Shown here: positions 55,442 to 64,000 of the stretch, one piece after another
How positions within the stretch are numbered: position 1 is the first letter of the stretch
How the letters are laid out: every line of letters starts with the position of its first letter
From: Methyloversatilis sp. XJ19-49
Lineage (GTDB): Bacteria; Pseudomonadota; Gammaproteobacteria; Burkholderiales; Rhodocyclaceae
Length of the DNA: 64,000 nucleotides
Assembly: GCF_024580145.1 (NCBI RefSeq)
Contig: NZ_JANINI010000004.1
Coordinates: 1-64,000 of the forward strand
Direction of reading: 5' to 3'
Program-made: the position numbers and the translations under genes
The notes under the pieces: generated by a model
The model's database searches: none
Told to the model about the DNA's origin: nothing
Seen by the model: only the letters and a program-made list of their open reading frames with translations

Positions 55442-55592
55442 GGGATTCGCCGCTCCCAAAAAAGTCCGCCCGAGCTGTGAAGCCCGTGCCCGCGCGCATC
55501 ATCCGACCGGGCCGGCCCGTGGAAGATGTCGAGCGATATGCGATTTGGCGCCAACAGACCCTAGAATGCGGGCTCGCCTACGGAGGATTTCC

Positions 55593-56000
55593 ATGATCGG
55601 GTTGTTTCTGATCACCCACAGCAGTTACGGCGAATCGCTGATCCAGTGCGCCTGCCACGTGCTCAACACCCGGCCGGTGCAGATGGCGCAGCTGGGCGTG
55701 TCGGGTCAGGACGACCCGCTCGACCTGCTGCCGCTGGCCCGCAAGTGGCTGTCGGTCGTCGATACCGGCGACGGCGTGCTGCTGCTGACCGATGTGTTCG
55801 GCGCCACGCCGTCCAACCTCGCGCAGAAGCTGTGCGAGCCGGGGCGGATCGAGGCGGTGGCCGGCCTGAATCTGCCGATGCTGCTGCGTACGCTGACCTA
55901 CCGCGAACGCGAAACACTCCCCGGTCTGGTGAACCGCGCGGTCAGCGGCGGTCGCGACGGAGTGATGGCCATGAGGACGACGCGCGATGCCAAGACGTGA
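55593..56000 (+). CDS. Mannose-family PTS EIIA protein
   Basis: 135 residues from ATG 55593; GGAGG 8 nt upstream. Phosphorylation site His9 in LITHSSYG, DLLPLARKWLSVVDTGDGVLLLTDVFGATPSNLA in blocks, matching EIIA-Man domains. No EIIB/C/D genes follow, only HPr and EI, so it is probably a regulatory PTS as in many betaproteobacteria. Confidence 0.93.
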   Translation: MIGLFLITHSSYGESLIQCACHVLNTRPVQMAQLGVSGQDDPLDLLPLARKWLSVVDTGDGVLLLTDVFGATPSNLAQKLCEPGRIEAVAGLNLPMLLRTLTYRERETLPGLVNRAVSGGRDGVMAMRTTRDAKT

Positions 56001-56256
56001 CATCACCATCATCAACAAGCTGGGCCTGCATGCGCGCGCCTCGGCCAAGCTGACCCAGCTGGCCAGCCGTCATCAGTGCGAAGTCTGGCTGGAGCGCAAC
56101 GGCCGTCGCATCAACGCCAAGAGCATCATGGGCGTGATGATGCTGGCCGCCGGCAAGGGCAGCACGATCACCATCGATACCGAAGGCAGCGATGCCGACG
56201 CGGCGATGGCCGGGCTGGTCGCGCTGATCGAAGACCGTTTTGGCGAAGGCGAGTAA
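55987..56256 (+). CDS. ptsH: HPr phosphocarrier
   Basis: 89 residues; overlaps the EIIA gene by 14 nt. Active-site His15 (GLHARAS) and Ser46 (NAKSIMGVMML), the HPr kinase target, are both present. It passes phosphate from EI to EIIA. Confidence 0.96.
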   Translation: MPRRDITIINKLGLHARASAKLTQLASRHQCEVWLERNGRRINAKSIMGVMMLAAGKGSTITIDTEGSDADAAMAGLVALIEDRFGEGE

Positions 56257-56257
56257 C

Positions 56258-58006
56258 GTGACCTTCACGTTGCACGGTCTCGCGGTGTCGGGCGGCATCG
56301 CGATCGGCCATGCCTACCTCGTGTCGCACGCCACGCTCGAGGTGGCGCACTACGCCGTGGCCCCGCGCAAGATCGAGGACGAAATCCTCCGCCTGTCGCG
56401 AGCCTTCGACACGGTGCGCACCGAGCTGGCCGAGCTGCGCAGCGGGCTGGTCACCGACAGCTCCGAAGCCCTGGGCGAACTGCTTGCCTTCGTCGATCTG
56501 CACAGCATGATTCTCGACGACCCGATGCTGCTCGACGAGGCGCGCGAATTCATGCGCACACGCCGCTGCAACGCCGAATGGGCGATCAAGCGGCAGATGG
56601 ACCGGCTGGTGGAACAGTTCGACCAGATCGACGATGCCTACCTGCGCAGTCGCAGCGCCGACGTGGTGCAGGTGGTCGAGCGCGTGCTCAAGGTGCTGGC
56701 CGGCAAGCGCAACCGCATGAGCACACGCCGACGCGACACCGACAGCATCGTCGTCGCGCATGACCTGTCGCCGGCCGACACCATCCAGTTCAAGGCACAG
56801 CGCATTGCCGCCTTCGTGACCGATCTGGGCGGCGCCACCTCGCACACCGCCATCGTCGCGCGCAGTCTGGCCATTCCGGCGCTGGTCGGCATGCGCGAAG
56901 CACGCACGCTGATCCAGGACGACGACATGCTCATCGTCGACGGCCTGCGTGGCGTGCTCATCATCAATCCGGACGACAACATCCTCGACGAGTACCGGCT
57001 GCGCGCGCGCGAGATCGAGATCGAGCGCTCGAAGCTGAAGCGACTGGTCGGCGGTGTCGCGAGCACGCTCGACGGCGAGGTGGTGCAGCTGTACGCCAAC
57101 ATCGAACTGCCGCAGGACATCGAGCAGGTGCGCGAGGTGGAGGCCGACGGCATCGGCCTGTTCCGCACCGAATTCATGTTCCTGAACCGCGATACGCTGC
57201 CCGACGAGGACGAACAGTTCGAGGCCTATCGCAGCGTCGTGCAGGCGATGAAGGGCAAGCCGGTCACGCTGCGCACGCTGGATATCGGTGCCGACAAGGC
57301 GCTGCGTGGCGCCCAGCGCAGCGAAGCCAATCCGGCGCTGGGCCTGCGTGCCATCCGCTATTGCCTGGCCGAACCGCGCATGTTCGTCACGCAACTGCGC
57401 GCCATCCTGCGCGCCTCGCACTACGGCAGCGTGCGCATCATGCTGCCCATGGTGGCGTTCCAGCACGAAATCGAATCGGCGCTCGCCCTGGTCGCGCTGG
57501 CGCGCCAGCAGCTGCGCGAGGCCGGACGCAAGTTCGACGAACGCGTGCCGGTCGGCGCCATGGTCGAAATTCCGGCCGCCGCGCTGGCGCTGGGCACGCT
57601 GATGAACCACTTCAGCTTCCTGTCCATCGGCACCAATGACCTGATCCAGTACACGCTGGCCATCGACCGTGCCGACGAGGCGGTGGCGCATCTTTATGAT
57701 CCGCTGCATCCGGCGGTGCTGCGGCTGATCCAGCAGGTGATTGCGCAGGCCAAGCGCGCCGGCATGCCGGTGGCGGTGTGCGGTGAGATGGCCGGCGAGC
57801 CGCAGTTCGCCCGCCTGCTTCTCGGCATGGGGCTGCGCCAGTTCTCGATGCACCCCTCGCAGCTGCTGGAAGTGAAGCGCGAAGTGCTCCGTTGCGACTG
57901 CGGCGACGTGGCACCGCGCGTGCTCAAGCTGCTGCGCTCCGACGACCCGCTGCGCATCCGCGAGCAGCTGGAGCGCATCAACACCGGCATGACGCCGGTG
58001 CAGTGA
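56258..58006 (+). CDS. ptsI: PTS enzyme I
   Basis: 582 residues from GTG 56258 directly after ptsH; a TTG at 56240 inside ptsH is less likely. Active His196 in [16 protein letters not shown]-binding domain with [46 protein letters not shown] and the catalytic Cys in VAVCGEMAG. It starts the phosphorelay from phosphoenolpyruvate. Ends one nucleotide into the ruvC start region (ATGA-like TGATGC). Confidence 0.95.
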   Translation: MTFTLHGLAVSGGIAIGHAYLVSHATLEVAHYAVAPRKIEDEILRLSRAFDTVRTELAELRSGLVTDSSEALGELLAFVDLHSMILDDPMLLDEAREFMRTRRCNAEWAIKRQMDRLVEQFDQIDDAYLRSRSADVVQVVERVLKVLAGKRNRMSTRRRDTDSIVVAHDLSPADTIQFKAQRIAAFVTDLGGATSHTAIVARSLAIPALVGMREARTLIQDDDMLIVDGLRGVLIINPDDNILDEYRLRAREIEIERSKLKRLVGGVASTLDGEVVQLYANIELPQDIEQVREVEADGIGLFRTEFMFLNRDTLPDEDEQFEAYRSVVQAMKGKPVTLRTLDIGADKALRGAQRSEANPALGLRAIRYCLAEPRMFVTQLRAILRASHYGSVRIMLPMVAFQHEIESALALVALARQQLREAGRKFDERVPVGAMVEIPAAALALGTLMNHFSFLSIGTNDLIQYTLAIDRADEAVAHLYDPLHPAVLRLIQQVIAQAKRAGMPVAVCGEMAGEPQFARLLLGMGLRQFSMHPSQLLEVKREVLRCDCGDVAPRVLKLLRSDDPLRIREQLERINTGMTPVQ

Positions 58007-59082
58007 TGCGCATACTCGGTATCGACCCCGGCCTGCGCATCACGGGTTTCGGCGTGCTGGAAGCGGTGGGCGCGAAATTGCAGTACGTGGCCAGCGGCCG
58101 CATCACGTCAAACGAACGCGATCCGCTGCCGTCGCGCATCGCCACGCTGTTCGAAGGCATCCGCGAGGTGGTCGACACCTGGCAGCCGACGCATGCCGCG
58201 GTCGAAATCGTGTTCGTGAACGTCAATCCGCAATCGACGCTGCTGCTTGGCCAGGCGCGCGGCGCGGCGCTGTCGGCGCTGACCGCAGGCGGCCTGCCGG
58301 TGGCTGAATACACCGCATTGCAGGTGAAGCAGGCGGTGGTCGGACACGGCAAGGCGAACAAGGAACAGGTGCAGTTCATGGTGACGCGCCTGCTGGCGCT
58401 GGCCGCCACGCCGGGCACCGACGCCGCCGATGCACTGGCCTGCGCCATCTGTCACGCGCACGCCGCCCGCGGCATCGGCGCACTGGCCGGCCCCGGCAGC
58501 CGCCGGCGCGGCGGCCGCATCATTGCGCGTCGTCTGGCGTGCAGCAGGGATCGGTGCTGCGCAAAGCGGCGGTCCCCGGCAAGAGCGGCCCCTTCGGGAG
58601 CGGCGCCCTGTGGGAGCGGCGGCCTCGCCGCGATCGGCGCGTTGATCAATGATTGTCGCGGCATCAATCGCGGCGAGGCCGCCGCGCCCACAGCCCAGCC
58701 CACAGCCCAGCCCCCAGCCCCGCCCCCAGCCCAGCCCACAGCCCAGCCCCCAGCCCCGCCCCCAGCCCAGCCCACAGCCCAGCCCCCAGCCCCGCCCCCA
58801 GCCCAGCCCACAGCCCAGCCCCCAGCCCCGCCCCCAGCCCAGCCCACAGCCCAGCCCCCAGCCCAGCCCACAGCCCAGCCCACAGCCCAGCCCACAGCCC
58901 AGCCCACAGCCCAGCCCACAGCCCACAGCCCACAGCCCACACCATCCCGGCGCGGCCTCTCAGGCCGCATCCCGGGGCGGTCGCTCGCCTACAATCGCGG
59001 CATTCACGGGGACGCGCACGCTTGCGACCAGGCATGCATGCGGAGCGCCCCCCGGTCACCCCTGATTCCGGAGTCCCCATGA
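58006..59082 (+). CDS. ruvC: RuvC Holliday-junction resolvase with a long repeat-derived C-terminal tail
   Basis: 358 residues, about twice the family length of 170-180. Residues 1 to about 177 are a complete RuvC: catalytic Asp7 (GIDPG), Glu67 (VEIVFVN), Asp139 and Asp142 (DAADALA). The remaining 180 residues are read from an inserted REP pair (about 196-228, [11 protein letters not shown]... GEAAAP) and a 12-bp tandem array giving 20 four-residue units ([12 protein letters not shown]; residues 228-307), then a basic end. The frame stays open through all of it and stops at 59080-59082, overlapping the ruvA ATG by 4 nt. Whether the tail is kept or is disordered is not known. Confidence 0.88.
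   Translation: MRILGIDPGLRITGFGVLEAVGAKLQYVASGRITSNERDPLPSRIATLFEGIREVVDTWQPTHAAVEIVFVNVNPQSTLLLGQARGAALSALTAGGLPVAEYTALQVKQAVVGHGKANKEQVQFMVTRLLALAATPGTDAADALACAICHAHAARGIGALAGPGSRRRGGRIIARRLACSRDRCCAKRRSPARAAPSGAAPCGSGGLAAIGALINDCRGINRGEAAAPTAQPTAQPPAPPPAQPTAQPPAPPPAQPTAQPPAPPPAQPTAQPPAPPPAQPTAQPPAQPTAQPTAQPTAQPTAQPTAHSPQPTPSRRGLSGRIPGRSLAYNRGIHGDAHACDQACMRSAPRSPLIPESP
58608..58693. repeat. REP-like palindrome pair D, inside ruvC
   Basis: Inverted pair at 58608-58634 and 58667-58693 with a 32-bp spacer, same sequence as the pairs at 25.4, 28.3 and 55.4 kb apart from one base in the last copy. Here it is in the ruvC reading frame. Confidence 0.88.
58687..58926 (+). repeat. 12-bp minisatellite in ruvC
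   Basis: Twenty units of 12 bp (CCCACAGCCCAG, CCCCCAGCCCCG, CCCCCAGCCCAG) start at the outer end of REP pair D. The first part has a 36-bp higher-order repeat four times. Units of 12 bp keep the frame; the complement is also open. The following 16 bp (CCCACAGCCCACAGCC) are a partial shorter repeat. Confidence 0.92.
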
Positions 59083-59654
59083 TCGGTCGCCTCACCGGCA
59101 CGCTGCTTGAGAAGAACCCGCCGCGCATCCTGCTTGACGTGCAGGGCGTGGGGTACGAAGTCGATGTGCCGATGAGCACCTTCTACAACCTGCCGGCGGT
59201 CGGTGAGCGGGTGACGCTGCACACCCACTTCGTGGTGCGGGAAGACGGACACTTCCTGTTCGGCTTTGCGTCGCCGGCCGAGCAGGCGGCCTTTCGCCAG
59301 CTGGTGAAGATCACCGGCATCGGGCCGCGCATGGCGCTGGCCGTGCTGTCCGGCATGTCGGTGGATGAACTGGCGCGCGTGGTGGCCATGCAGGAAGCCG
59401 GGCGACTGACCAAGATCCCCGGCATCGGCAAGAAGACCGCCGAACGGCTGCTGCTGGAGTTGCGCGACAAGCTGCTGCCGACCGCCTCGCTGGCCAGCGC
59501 CGTGGCACCCGACGCCGGCGCCGACATCCTGAATGCGCTGATGGCGCTCGGCTACAGCGAGCGCGAAGCGCAGTCTGCGCTGCGCACGCTGCCCGAGGGC
59601 GTGGGCGTGTCGGACGGCATCCGGCAGGCCTTGAAGGCCTTGTCGAAGGCTTGA
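59079..59654 (+). CDS. ruvA: Holliday junction helicase subunit RuvA
   Basis: 191 residues from ATG 59079. Domain I OB-fold ([28 protein letters not shown]), domain II helix-hairpin-helix pair ([16 protein letters not shown] and [16 protein letters not shown]), domain III C-terminal UBA-like ([20 protein letters not shown]). It forms a tetramer on four-way junctions with RuvB; ruvB is not seen downstream, where a cytochrome gene follows. Confidence 0.96.
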   Translation: MIGRLTGTLLEKNPPRILLDVQGVGYEVDVPMSTFYNLPAVGERVTLHTHFVVREDGHFLFGFASPAEQAAFRQLVKITGIGPRMALAVLSGMSVDELARVVAMQEAGRLTKIPGIGKKTAERLLLELRDKLLPTASLASAVAPDAGADILNALMALGYSEREAQSALRTLPEGVGVSDGIRQALKALSKA

Positions 59655-59781
59655 GTGGCGGTTTCACCACGCGCCGCTGTTGCGGCGCAACATCAGTTTG
59701 ATGTGCATCAATCCTGCGGTCAGGCGCCGGTCGTAGCGTGTACGCATCGTTACGAAGCCTTCAACCATCAGGAGTTTCATC

Positions 59782-60171
59782 ATGCACATCGTCCACACCG
59801 CACTGGCTGCCGGCCTCGTGTCGCTCAGCCTGATCAGCACGCCTGCGCTGGCCGATCCGGCGAAAGATACCGCCATGCTCAAGCTGGCCGCCAGCAGCGG
59901 CTGCACCGTCTGTCACAGCGTGGAACCTGCAGCCAAGGCCGACGGCAGTGTGCCGGTCGGCCCGCCGTGGCGCGACGTCGCGTCGCGCTACTACGGCGTC
60001 AAGGATGCGCAGACCACGCTGACGCAGATCGTCATGCACGGCTCCAGCCCGTATTCCAGCCACTGGAAGGGCAAGGTCGGTGGACTGGCGATGCCGCCGA
60101 ATGAGGTCGCCATCAGCGAAGCCGATGCGAAAAAGCTGGTCGGCTGGATCCTTTCGCTCGATGTTAGATAG
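59782..60171 (+). CDS. Periplasmic class I cytochrome c
   Basis: 129 residues. Signal peptide residues 1-24 (ALA, cleavage before DPAKD). One haem site Cys41-x2-Cys44-His45 (CTVCH) and the axial Met in LAMPPNEV. The size and the SSHWKGKVGG motif match small c551/c5-like cytochromes in betaproteobacteria. The partner is unknown. Confidence 0.93.
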   Translation: MHIVHTALAAGLVSLSLISTPALADPAKDTAMLKLAASSGCTVCHSVEPAAKADGSVPVGPPWRDVASRYYGVKDAQTTLTQIVMHGSSPYSSHWKGKVGGLAMPPNEVAISEADAKKLVGWILSLDVR

Positions 60172-60262
60172 GTCCGCTTGACTTGATGCGCACACGCTTT
60201 TAATGTGCGCACTCGCGCCGATTTGAGCAAAAGCTTGCGGGCGCGTTACAAAGAGAGTCCCG

Positions 60263-60298
60263 ACCCGTCGGTACGCTTCCTGCGTTCGACGGGTTTTT
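60263..60298 (+). terminator. Intrinsic terminator (or attenuator) between cytochrome and metH
   Basis: Stem ACCCGTCG / CGACGGGT followed by TTTTT. It lies 92 bp past the cytochrome stop and 81 bp before metH, so it may terminate the cytochrome message or act as a leader element for metH. I see no known riboswitch. Confidence 0.6.
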
Positions 60299-60378
60299 GC
60301 ATTGGTGCCGCCATGATGGCGTGACGTCATTGCCTTGACCCTCTGCAGTGCCGACCGCCCCGCACCACGGAGACCCAG

Positions 60379-64000
<3,622 letters not shown>

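Noticed and set aside
58687-58942. CRISPR-like array
   Set aside because: The units are head-to-tail 12-mers with no spacers.
58664-59179. Glycine/tryptophan-repeat protein on the minus strand
   Set aside because: It is the complement of the in-frame ruvC minisatellite. No start site or signal supports it.
60172-60378. SAH or cobalamin riboswitch before metH
   Set aside because: Only a simple terminator-like stem is visible; the conserved riboswitch cores were not found by eye.

Overview
The window is high-GC chromosomal DNA of a betaproteobacterium. The evidence is a Wzx-type surface-polysaccharide locus, waaA, a propionyl-CoA/methylmalonyl-CoA cluster, a mannose-family EIIA/HPr/EI phosphotransferase set, ruvC-ruvA, metH and DUF2784/TfoX-N/EncFtn-type small genes, all with strong G/C third-position codon use. 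A Rhodocyclales-like host is my guess, not proven.

Region 1 (1 to about 14.45 kb) is the distal part of a sedentary chromosomal integron. Fifteen well-formed attC sites alternate with single-gene or two-gene cassettes that are AT-richer than the rest. Each cassette starts with the reverse complement of its own R'' box, often extended to 12-13 bp, which proves the cassette boundaries. No integrase is in the window; the gene orientation places intI to the left. From 9.3 kb on the attC sites decay, one gene has an internal stop and an IS1182-type remnant lies inside a broken attC. The cargo includes a proteasome-like (Anbu-type) Ntn-hydrolase fused to a TIR domain, three toxin-antitoxin pairs, a PD-(D/E)XK-like protein, small membrane proteins, lipoproteins and several unrecognised proteins.

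Region 2 (14.9-22.2 kb) holds small housekeeping or unknown genes: glyoxalase-like, flavin reductase-like, an orphan EncFtn-type ferritin, DsrE-like, TfoX-N, cupin and a Tat-exported beta carbonic anhydrase.

Region 3 (22.2-30.8 kb) is a GntR regulator divergent from methylmalonyl-CoA mutase, MeaB and propionyl-CoA carboxylase beta and alpha, the route from propionyl-CoA to succinyl-CoA. Composite REP-like palindromes sit in two of its gaps and the 5' end of pccA has been tandemly triplicated.

Region 4 (30.9-36.2 kb) has a response regulator/PAS sensor kinase pair, a zinc metallopeptidase and a quinone-reductase-like dehydrogenase.

Region 5 (36.3-54.5 kb) is a surface-polysaccharide (O-antigen-like) locus: gmd and fcl for GDP-fucose, waaA, a flippase, three methyltransferases, glycosyltransferases, an AsnB-type amidotransferase, and an epimerase, a polyprenyl-phosphate sugar transferase and a 4,6-dehydratase in the order known from the end of Pseudomonas O-antigen loci (wbpV-wbpL-wbpM). 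A four-helix-bundle (IVP/Avd-like) gene bracketed by inverted tracts of a 7-bp repeat sits at the gmd-fcl junction; related tracts lie inside fcl and at 35.1 kb.

Region 6 (54.5-64 kb) has apaH, the PTS proteins, ruvC with a long repeat-derived C-terminal tail overlapping ruvA, a c-type cytochrome and a metH gene cut by the window end.

The two most novel-looking items are the Anbu-TIR cassette and the heptamer-bracketed four-helix-bundle element.
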